In this document: piece by piece, positions 11,429 to 19,789 of the stretch
Layout: the number at the start of each line of letters is the position of its first letter
Position numbering within the stretch: position 1 is the first letter of the stretch
From: Potentilla sterilis
Lineage: Eukaryota > Streptophyta > Magnoliopsida > Rosales > Rosaceae
DNA length: 64,000 nucleotides
Assembly (NCBI GenBank): GCA_963682095.1
Contig: OY821754.1
Coordinates: forward strand, 72,547,011-72,611,010
Reading direction: 5' to 3'
Notes under the pieces: model-generated
Told to the model about the DNA's origin: nothing
Seen by the model: only the letters and a program-made list of their open reading frames with translations
Database searches by the model: none
Program-made: the position numbers and the translations under genes

Positions 11429-12129
11429 GATCTCTTGACTATGATACCTTCAAAAAAATACGCATAAAATCAGTTTCTTAAATAGAAAACTTGGTGGACA
11501 TGAAATAAAACTAAGCTTCCATCTATATTCAATAGTTAATCAGAGATAGATTTACATAGGTTAATTATCTTAAAAATAATTTCAGAAATCGTTTGCATAT
11601 TATAAACAAGTCCAATGCCAAATAGTCTATAATTCCGTATTATGAACCTCAAAGACATGCTTGAAAGAGCTAACAACAAAACCGCTAATTCACAGAACTC
11701 AGTGCCCATTCCAATAACCCACCAAACCCAAAGTTAAATTCACTCAAGCCAATTGTGCGTGTGTGTCACATAGAGAGAAAGAGTGGGTGAGTTCTTTCAC
11801 TCATGTGTGAAGCAAAATATTCAATTGGCAAAATATTCACAACCTGTAACACATTCAAGAGAGAGAAAATCCTTATAATCAATGTAATAAACACCTTACA
11901 ATCTATGTTTATACTTGACAGTGCCATCAACCATGTAAACCACCACCTACTCATCTCAGCATAACAAATACAGAAGAGGTAAACAAATCAAGAAAGTAAT
12001 TGCATGTTCCATATCAGGAGTCTCATACATTTGTTTCTCTTCGCAATCATCTTTTGATGAGTTGTCAACGCATTCTTCAGGCACCAGAGGTCCAATTAAT
12101 CCTACATTTTCATCAGAAAACAAAGAGTA

Positions 12130-12255
12130 TATATTAGAAAGTAGAACATAGTGACTCGCTACATCAGGCTCCAGCTGCAGAAGATGATTAGCTGCAATTT
12201 CTCCAATCTCTACATTCTGGTGAAGTTGACAAGCACCAAGCAAGTCAACATGCAT
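12130..12255 (-). pseudogene. PPR protein fragment (E-motif region)
   Basis: The minus strand encodes LLGACQLHQNVEIGEIAANH followed by LLQLEPDVASHYVLLSNIYS. This matches the E motif found near the C-terminus of PLS-class pentatricopeptide repeat proteins, which edit organelle RNA. Nothing recognisable from a PPR array lies around it. The frame continues after an acceptor-like TGTAG near 12103 into an unidentified acidic segment (SSKDDCEEKQ). Confidence 0.8.
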
Positions 12256-12755
12256 TTATAATCCAGTCAAATCAATCAAGTCAGCATGCTCTCATACAAT
12301 TTCTAGATCACAAGTCAAAACAGTCAAGCATACATCCAATTTCACCTACAACCAACACCATCGCATATCACCTAACCTAATTCAACACCAATCAAAACTT
12401 AAAACAAGCAAACAACACTAGAAATCCAGATCAACCACCACAACAACAATTAGCAGTAAAATTGTATAAAAATCAAACCCGTAGCTAAAAATTTGCAGAG
12501 AAAACAAAGTAGCTGGAAAGGTAGAAATTGGTACCCGTTTACGGATTTGGTGACGGCGCTGAAAGTGGAGGCTATGAAGGCAAAGACGCCTCCTCCGCCG
12601 CCTTGCTAGGGATCATTGGGTGCCATCTCCGATTCAAAAACCCTAAGTCTCGTCTGGGTCGCTCTCAAGTCTCCACGCCTTTGCTCCTCCTCCTCTAGGT
12701 CGTCGGCCTTGGAAGACGACCACGACGCGCGGCGGTGTCACGCTCCTCCTCGATC

Positions 12756-13016
12756 ATGAGCATTCTCAACGGCAGACGACGCGACTTCGTAACTGAATCT
12801 GCCGACCAATTCCGCGAGCTCCTGGCCGAGCTAGATCGCCAGCGGCAGGCGCGTGAGGCGGTGGAGAGTTCAAAATTGGACGTGCATGTCCAGTTCGGCC
12901 GCCTCAAGGCCTTAGCGCACGAGGCGATTAAGATGCGCGACGAGTGGGGGCGGCAGAGAGACGACGCCGTGAGAGAGAAGGAGGAGCTTTCCAGAACGGC
13001 AGCGGCGGAGCCTTGA
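12756..13016 (+). pseudogene. Coiled-coil gene fragment of unknown family
   Basis: An 87-codon GC-rich frame starts MSILNGRRRDFVTESADQFR and is rich in charged heptad-like residues (ELLAELDRQRQAREAVESSK, REKEELSRT). It is predicted to form a coiled coil. I do not recognise the family. It sits in the first Mutator-like element beside other captured fragments, is preceded by untranslated-looking sequence with a CT/GC bias, and ends abruptly at TGA followed by more GC-rich sequence. It is most likely the first exon of a captured gene. It could be translated if transcribed, so it could equally be listed as a short coding region. Confidence 0.45.
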
Positions 13017-13469
13017 CGACAGCTTCAACGACAGCTTTAACGGCGACGCCGACGAGATGTGGTTGTACTTCTCCACCGTGTGGGATCTGACGGATATGGT
13101 GGCACCGACGGAAACAGTGGCGAGAGAGAGAGAGAGAGGAAGAGAGGATTGGGGTTTTAATTTGAGAGGGGGTGGCCGGTGTTAGTTAGGTTTGAGGTTT
13201 CCTTTTAATTAAAAGAAATATAAATAGGAGAATGGCACAGTTGTAATTTCTTAATATCTTAAGGAGAGAAGATTAGACATGTCCTTTTTTATTATCAGCA
13301 CAAAGTTAAAGTTTTTTTTTTATAATTTTGCGTCTTCAAATGCCCTAAATTATAAAAAGCCCTTAATTTTAATACTCACATAATTCAAATAGAGGAATTT
13401 GATCAATAATTTGTCACTATCGATTCAAAATGACACAAAGTAGTAATTGACGTAAACTATTAATCAGTT

Positions 13470-13795
13470 ACTAAAATGTTCTGCTAGAGAGGAATTATAA
13501 TCTATCATTCAAAAAATGCGTTCTGCTAGAGAGGAAATTCTTTTTGCCATTCAGAACATGTGTTATGCCCAACAAAAAATATGTTCTAACATTCAAGAAA
13601 TTAATTATCCTAGACAGGAAATGAGCTCTGCCAAACAGGAAATTTGTTCTTTTGCCAGACATGAAATTTAATCTGTCATTGAGAAAATGTGTTTAGTGCG
13701 TTTTTTCAGACAAGAGATCCGTTATGCTATTCATGAATTCTATTATGCCTGACATGAAATTTGTCATGCTATTCAGGAAATAACATCTAATGAAC
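13470..13795. repeat. Degenerate short-period repeats between the two Mutator-like elements
   Basis: Variants of TCTGCYAGASAGGAAAT and TGCCATTCAGRAAAT recur every ~17-35 bases (for example TTCTGCTAGAGAGGAA at about 13480 and 13520, CTGCCAAACAGGAAAT near 13630, TGCTATTCAGGAAAT near 13775). The pattern looks like an old decayed tandem array. It lies outside both elements. Confidence 0.6.
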
Positions 13796-14739
13796 TAATT
13801 AATCACCGAGAGTGATCCTAATTCCTAAGTGGGTCTTTCATTTTTTTTTAATTTTTTTTTTATTAAAATCTTTTAGCATTCCTACACTTACATATGGTTA
13901 GTTTCTTATAAAGTAAGATTAGTTTCTTGTGAAGTAGATTATTAGAGATGGTATGAATTGAAAGATTGGTTTCATGAACCAACAAGCCAGTTCATAGGAG
14001 CAAGTCTAACAGGTTCTCCAAAAATTTCTCTAAAATGGAGAAACAAACCTCATTTTCTCTATAATTTTTTGCTCCAACTCCAACAGATTCTATTTTATAG
14101 ATTTTGACATTTATAACACAATAATAAATATTTAACATTTATTGTAAATTATAATTAATGATTACTTTTAAATTATTCTATAATAATAAATTTATTTATT
14201 TTAAATAGAATTCAAGCTATAGGGATCAATTAATATATTCTCTCTCATTAATGATTACTTTTAATTTTCTGTGTTAAATTGATTTGTTCATTAATTTTTC
14301 ATTCTGTAAATTTTTCTCTCTCTCTCTACAAGTATAGGGATGAATATAGGGCTAATTATAAAAAAGGGCTATTGAAAGTCCATAATTAGAAAAAAGGCCT
14401 AAATTTTAAAGGCCTTATAAAAAAGGGCAGCAGTTAACAAATACTCAAAAAAACTGATATAATTACATATTATGCCACTGAAAAACCGAACGGAACGGAA
14501 ACCGTTGAGTGATTACGTGGTTACGCATGATTAAACACTATTCACTCTCACACTCCACTACTAAGTACTATTCACTCTCTCTTTCTCTGAAAATCTAATA
14601 CTGTTCACAAGATCGGACTTGAGGACTGTACATGCTTCACCACGAGGCACCACCGTGCTCCTTCATGCCAGCCAAGTCGTCCGCACGTCGGAGAGGTCGA
14701 AGCAAACGAGGGCGAGTGCACCGTCGCCGAGCCCAATTT

Positions 14740-15083
14740 CTACCCGGCAGGGTCATTCGGCCGGAAGATGACAATGGATGGCACTGCCAGATGGATTGAG
14801 AGATTGTCGTTTTGACAGACTTTTCTGCAGGGTGGGTGGAGACTCATGATCTTGGGGGCAAAGAAGAGAGACAACTTCAAGATCAGTAGCCAAGGCAGCT
14901 TCAACCCAAAGAGAAACCGATTTTGATTGCTTAGTTGGAATGTCATCATAAGGTGCATCAGAACTGCGATTACTTGCAATTGATTCAAGCGTTGTTGTTG
15001 ATTTAACAACATCATCATAAATTGAAAAGAACCAGTCAATTGCAGGTAAAGGGTTTCCAACCTTTGATGTGGAAGACAGTTCT
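14740..15083 (-). pseudogene. DUF936-like gene fragment (C-terminal region)
   Basis: A good acceptor (TGTTTGCAG) precedes a minus-strand exon reading ELSSTSKVGNPLPAIDWFF and later SVSLWVEAALATDLEVVSLL. The phrase WVEAALATDL followed by a hydrophobic stretch is typical of the C-terminal region of plant DUF936 proteins, whose function is not well defined. The frame then shifts into sequence with no match. Assignment rests on this motif and the preceding PAI-L/FF-S-Y pattern, so another family is possible. Confidence 0.5.
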
Positions 15084-15454
15084 GCAAACATGTTGAGATA
15101 TAAAGGAAAAGGGAAAATTAGATTTTTAACTTTGTTCACATCAGTGACTAGTAATGGTGCGATCATCCAGTTTGTGATAATGTTTGTATATTCTGTTTGA
15201 TTATCATGTTATTAATGTAATGTTGCACACCATGTGTTTGTGAAAATGCCTCTGTCAATTCAGTAGTACATTTGGTTTCGATAAGAAGTTTTGTGGTTGG
15301 GGGACATTGTTTTCAAAGCACTCTCGTTCTGTACTATGAAAAAATTAGGATCATCTCTTTCTTTTCTTGGAATGTAATTGTTGTATCTTCGGCATTGTAG
15401 AATTCATGACTGATAGAGCATATGCTATTTGGTGGACGTGTATCATTGCTATGC

Positions 15455-17220
15455 AATTCAAGTTACTTGGATAGTTATGCAGATAGTTACTCAGATAGTT
15501 ACTTGAACAACCTCAGTAACTATCTTAGTAACTATCATCTGAGTAAACTATTCTATATAACTATCTTAGTAACTATCAGTTTTATAACTATCTGTGTAAC
15601 TAGCTTAGTAACTATCAATTTTGTAACTATCTATTTTAGTAACTATCAATTTTGTAACTATCTATTTTAGTAACTATCAATTTTATAACTACCTTAGTAA
15701 CTATCTTACTAACTATCGTCTGAGTAAACTATTCTGGGTAATTATGTTAGTAACTATCTTAGTAACTATTAATTTTGTAACTATGTTAGTAACTATGTTA
15801 GTAACTATCTTAGTAACTATCAATTGTGTAACTACCTAAGTAACTATCTTAGTAACTATTAACTATTTTAGTAACTATCAATTTTATAACTATCTGTGTA
15901 ACTATTGTAGTAACTATGTTAGTAACTACTAACTATTTTAGTAACTATTAATTTTATAACTATCTGTGTAACTATCTTAGTAACTATCATCTGAGTAAAC
16001 TATTCTGTGTAATTATGTTAGTAACTATCTTAGTAACTATATTTTATAACTATTTGTGTAACTAGCTTAATAACTATTTTAGTAACTATCATTTTTGTAA
16101 CTATTTGTGTAACTTCCTTAGTAACTATCAATTTTGTAACTATCATCTAAGTAAATTATTCTATATAACTACCTTAGTAACTATCTTAGTAATTATCATA
16201 CGAGTAAACTATTCTGGGTAACTATGTTAGTAACTATCTTAGTAACTATTAATTTTGTAACTATTTGTGTAACTACCTAAGTAACTATCTTAGTAACTAT
16301 TAACTATTTTAGTAATTATCAATTTTGTAACTATCTGTGTAACTACCCTAGCAACTATCTTAGTAACTACTAACTATTTTAGTAACTATCAATTTTGTAA
16401 CTATTTGTGTAACTACCTTAGTAACTATCATCTGAGTAAACTATTCTGTGTAAATATGTTAGTAACTATCTTAGTAACTATCAATTTTATAACTATCTGT
16501 GTAACTAGCTTAGTAACTATTTTAGTAACTATCAATTTTGTAACTATCTGTGTAACTACCTTAGTAACAATCAATTTTATAACTATATTAGTAACTATCA
16601 TCTGAGTAAACTATTCTGTGTAACTATGTTGGTAACTATCTTAGTAACTATCAATTTTCTACCTAAGTAACTATCTTAGTAACTACTAACTATTTTAGTA
16701 ACTATCAATTTTGTAACTATTTGTGTAACTATCCTAGATAATAACTATTAATTTTGTAACTATATGTGTAACTACCCTAGTAACTATCTTACTAAAATGT
16801 TAGTTACTTAGATAGTTAGTAAGATAGTTACTAAGATGATAGTTACTTAGGATTTAGTAACATAGTTAGTAAGATAGTTTCTAAGATAATTACTAAAATG
16901 TCGTACATGTGCCACCTCCAATCCTCCTCAGTTACTTAGATAGTTAGTAACATAGTTAGTAAAATAGTTAGTTTGGTAGTTAGTAGGATATTTAGTAAGA
17001 TAGTTAGTAAGATGATAGTTACTATGATAGTTACTCTGCCGTGGTGCGGTGCAGCGGCACGCTGCATTGTGTCCTGCATTTTTCATTCTTGGTTCAGTTG
17101 CATTTTTCATTTTTCATTCTTAGATAGTTACTTCGATTACTGGATAGTTACTTTGATACTTAAGCCAATAGTAACTGAGATAATTACTTGAATAATTACT
17201 CCTATATCAACACAGTTACA
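15455..17220. repeat. Minisatellite array 2, same unit and architecture as array 1
   Basis: The unit ATAGTTACTTGG appears first (15460-15510), then a long run of its complement AGTAACTATCTT (about 15515-16790), then the first polarity again (about 16800-17035). The GC-rich core found in array 1 follows at 17036-17100, and scattered units continue to 17220. The order forward-reverse-forward-core is the same as in array 1. Sub-blocks of ~100 bases containing TGAGTAAACTATTCTGTGTAA recur many times. Confidence 0.95.
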
Positions 17221-17427
17221 TACACAATTACCAATATAGTTACTAACATAGTTTTATACACATACACTTTGTTAGTTACCACCTAATTACATGTGTAATT
17301 ACAGTTTTATACACAAATACTAAAACTTGAACTAATTTAATTACCCACTACATGTGTGACAACAAGACATGAACATGATCCAAATTACTTTTAAATATAT
17401 AAAATGTTTACAATATGTGGACCATAC

Positions 17428-17598
17428 TTTAGCATAAGAGTGAGCACGCCATAGAAGGGCTTTGTGAAAATTAGGCCATTCTTTTAAAGATGCATTGCAA
17501 TTGTCAATGGCCATTTCCCACTGTCCAAGCTTAGACCTGCAAGCGCCTCGATCACAAAGTAAGACATTGCTTGTAGGAACATATTGCAGACCCTGGCC
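17428..17598 (-). pseudogene. TTL-type TPR gene fragment (first piece)
   Basis: The minus strand reads GQGLQYVPTSNVLLCDRGAC, SKLGQWEMAIDNCNASL and WPNFHKALLWRAHSYAK. This matches a tandem TPR pair as in plant TTL proteins (tetratricopeptide thioredoxin-like scaffolds in brassinosteroid and stress signalling), where the usual wording is YGEGL...NSVLLCNRAAC.SKLG. It ends at a donor-like GCTAAA|GTATGG. It is joined directly to TYW1-derived sequence on its 5' side. Confidence 0.65.
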
Positions 17599-17611
17599 AA
17601 ACATTGTGCAT

Positions 17612-18265
17612 GCCATAAAATGAGTGTTTGTAACAGCCACCTCGGCCTCTAAGCTACGACTTTGTCCATCTACAAATCTTAACACCACTATGTGAACGAA
17701 TAATTTTATACCCCTGCATTTTCACACAAACAAAGCCTAAATTAGAATACAAACTAGAGACAGCTGAAAATCTTTCCCAACTAATCGAACTGAACAACAA
17801 GCTCGCCTGCTTTTGTAAGCTGACACGAATCACTAGAGTAACCATATCTCTTTTACCATTCACTGTCCCATTAGTCTTGGTCTTAGTCGATGCCACGGCC
17901 CCCTTGGGTGCTTCACCTGCAATACCTGCAATGTCCTCAAGATCAACAACACTAGATTCAACCACAGCCTCCTCCTCCTCATCTTCCACATTCTCCTCTT
18001 CATCATCTGACACGTCAGAGTACTCAACTCCACCTCCATTACTCAAACTGACACCGTTTTCGGCGGCACCGCCCTTCAAAAACCTCATCAGCTTACCACT
18101 CCAAGCCTCAAAGACCAGGTCAATATCTCCGTCGTCCACGTCAGCTTCCCAAACCGGCAGTATCTCAACAGCGCCCAAGGCTCTCATCCTCTTCGACAGC
18201 TCCCGCCCCACCGCATTGAACGACGCGCCGTATGCTCGGCTTCTGACGCTGAACACCGAGAATCT
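17612..18265 (-). pseudogene. TYW1: tRNA wybutosine-synthesizing protein 1 (TYW1) fragment
   Basis: The minus strand encodes the end of the flavodoxin domain (SRAYGASFNAVGRELSKRMR, LGAVEILPVWEADVDDGDID), the acidic linker (SSVVDLEDIAG) and, after an intron-like gap, GYKIIRSHSGVKICRWTKS. These are the signature blocks of plant TYW1, the Fe-S radical-SAM enzyme that builds the wybutosine tricycle on tRNA-Phe. Beyond CRWTKS the Gln codon has become TAG, but LRGRGGCYKHSFYG is still readable up to ~17612. The radical-SAM CxxxCxxC centre is missing. The retained gap shows capture from genomic DNA. Confidence 0.88.
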
Positions 18266-18272
18266 GCACCGC

Positions 18273-18353
18273 GAGAGCAGCATTTACTAATTCAAAAGCT
18301 TCCTCTACCCTTTGAAGCTTAAATAGAGCCTCATGTTTTAAAGCAACCAACTG
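18273..18353 (-). pseudogene. Second TTL/TPR-type exon fragment
   Basis: After an acceptor (TTGTGGCAG) the minus strand reads LVALKHEALFKLQRVEEAFELVNAAL, shown here as LVALKHEALFKLQRVEEA and ELVNAAL. It resembles the TPR segment of TTL proteins that follows the first pair (EAL.KL.R.EEA). It is short, so a different TPR family is possible. Confidence 0.4.
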
Positions 18354-18437
18354 CCACAATAAAGCATAGAATATAATCATACAAGCAAATGTAAACAAAG
18401 TTCCATGTTTCAAGCCATATAATTCCTTTCCGAGGCT

Positions 18438-18578
18438 CCAAGACGAAACACTTCTATTAGACATTTCGTCGAACACTTGGCGTGCAAGTCCCACGGACCC
18501 AACTTGAGCATAAACAAACAACAACGAATTCTGAACATACAGATAAGAATCAAACCCTGACTTCAAAATCAACACCAA
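18438..18578 (-). pseudogene. PPR protein fragment
   Basis: The minus strand reads ILKSGFDSYLYVQNSLLFVY, AQVGSVGLARQVFDEMSNR, SVSSW. This is a textbook PLS-class pentatricopeptide pattern (GF.SD.YVQNSL..MYAK.G....AR.VFDEM..RDVVSW). Only about one and a half repeats are present, and the frame then runs into intron-like sequence. Confidence 0.85.
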
Positions 18579-18782
18579 AAACTAATCCAAATAACAAATC
18601 AACACATGCCGAAACGATTTCGATAAGAATTGAAAAAAGGGAGCAAAACCTTAAGCGCTTCAAACGCCGGAGAAATTTGAGTGAGGCGGTAGAGGTTGTA
18701 GCCTTGTAGGGGTAGAGGTTGACGAAGAAGGAGAAGTTGGTGTCTCGCAGGATCTGGAGGAGTGGCCGGACCACTCGAATAG

Positions 18783-18958
18783 TCACAGAATGGTTGCGTC
18801 GTCGTTAGTGATGATGACGTCATCGTTGGCGGTGGAGATCTCCATCTTGTCCATGCCTTTGGGGCCGAGGGAGGTGCGGACGACGTCGTCGACGACGACG
18901 GTGGTAGTTCCATCGCCATCAGAATCGACCTCCAGAATCATCGACCATAGCTCGTCCT
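18783..18958 (-). pseudogene. CCT4 (TCP-1 delta) chaperonin fragment joined to an EF-hand-like segment
   Basis: The minus strand reads VRTSLGPKGMDKMEISTAND and DVIITNDDATIL, matching the conserved N-terminal ATP-site region of the cytosolic chaperonin CCT delta subunit (VRTSLGPKGMDKMI, VIITNDGATIL). The Gly of NDGATIL is Asp here and one residue is inserted (KMEIS). Upstream the same frame reads TEDELWSMILEVDSDGDG, which resembles an EF-hand loop, and GTTTVVV, which in CCT4 normally lies further downstream. The piece is therefore rearranged or chimeric. Confidence 0.8.
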
Positions 18959-19789
18959 CTGTCGCCGGATGGTTGAGAGAGAGAGAGAAGAAGAAGGAAA
19001 AGAACATGAAGAAGAAAAAGAAAACAGAGCTCGGAGAGGGAAAATAACATAACGGAATAGGAAATTTGATACAAAAGGATAAAATCGTCCATTAAAAAAT
19101 GAAAAACAGCCCTTTATTATAATTTAATGAAATTGAATGGAGGTTTTTATGATAAATATACTAAAAAAATGCCCTTATTTATAAAGTGAAAAAGAAGAGG
19201 CTTTTTTTCTAATTTTCAAAGGTGGATAGTCCTTTTTTCTAAAATATGGATGAATATATTCTCTCTCATCCAAATTCTCATTTTAGGGAATGAGATGGAG
19301 AATCCATTGGAGCCCAAAATCCCTAAAATTAAGTAAAATCCCTATTATAGGAAATCTTTTGGACTTGCTCTAAGGTAAAGGGAGATCTGTAATCTTCGCA
19401 AGAATAAAGAACAAATGGATTGGCATCTGGTGCTATTTGGTAATGTTCACATTTAGTACAAGAGCCAAAGGGTATTGCAACTAGCCAAAGCATATATTCC
19501 CAGTAAATATTCCGATCACAAAGAATTTGGGTTACCAATTCCAATAACAAGACGATTCTAGTTGTAAAACTCAATATTGAAACAAAAACAATTCTATCTG
19601 TAAGGGTGGCCAATTCTTCAACTTGCAACACAATTGCTTCTTTCTTTGAACTGTGATGCGTGTAATGTATATGCACAATCCATGTCAGTGTTAGCATGAT
19701 CCCAAGCTAATATAGGATATAGTAACTCCAGAGCGTCCCTGGTTGCTTGGATTTCATGGTAGATAAACCGAATTTCATTAAGTTATAAA

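Larger units (their letters stand above)
6835..13362. mobile_element. Mutator-like element 1 (Pack-MULE-like), non-autonomous
   Basis: The left end (6835 onward) and the reverse complement of the right end (13362 downward) share a long AT-rich terminal pattern: AT-rich ~20 bases, AAAGGRC or TAGGGCA, TTGAAAA, a long A run, then TAAAAAAGGACAT. The same pattern ends element 2 at 14349 and 19247. TTAATTTTA flanks it on both sides (6826-6834 and 13363-13371), the 9-bp duplication length expected for MULEs. Inside are fragments of unrelated genes, a PIF/Harbinger remnant and a polarity-switching minisatellite. No MURA-type transposase frame is visible. The ends are degenerate and the duplication is AT-only, so exact borders are less certain than the relationship to element 2. 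Confidence 0.7.
14349..19247. mobile_element. Mutator-like element 2 (Pack-MULE-like), non-autonomous
   Basis: GGATGAATATA occurs at 14338-14348 and again at 19248-19258, flanking a segment whose ends are inverted: GGGCTAATTATAAAAAAGGG inward on the left, and AGAAAAAAGGACTATCC read from the right. Both ends continue with TTGAAA, AATTAGAAAAAA, GCCT and TTATAAAAAAGGGCA. These ends match those of element 1. Internally it carries pieces of DUF936, TTL, TYW1, PPR and CCT4 genes, all on the minus strand, and a minisatellite built like that in element 1. No transposase frame is visible. An 11-bp duplication fits the 9-11 bp made by MULEs. Confidence 0.75.
13999..19374. mobile_element. Outer TIR element interrupted by Mutator-like element 2
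   Basis: GAGCAAGTCTAACAGGTTC near 14001 is mirrored by the complement of GACTTGCTC near 19364-19372 (reads GAGCAAGTCCAAAAGATTTC). Between them lie ~340 bases on the left and ~115 on the right with matching TCTCC/TCTCATT composition. The rest is the second Mutator-like element. Without that insertion the outer element would be a ~460-bp MITE. Its own target duplication could not be fixed with confidence. Confidence 0.6.

Noticed and set aside
7111..13362. Helitron capture as explanation for the gene fragments
   Set aside because: The ends are long inverted repeats with apparent target duplications; Helitrons have neither and would show a 3' hairpin with CTRR between A and T.
9700..17200. Long open frames of SNYLSNYHLT type in the minisatellites
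   Set aside because: They arise from the 12-14-base repeat reading open in several frames on both strands. No start context, splice structure or domain supports translation.
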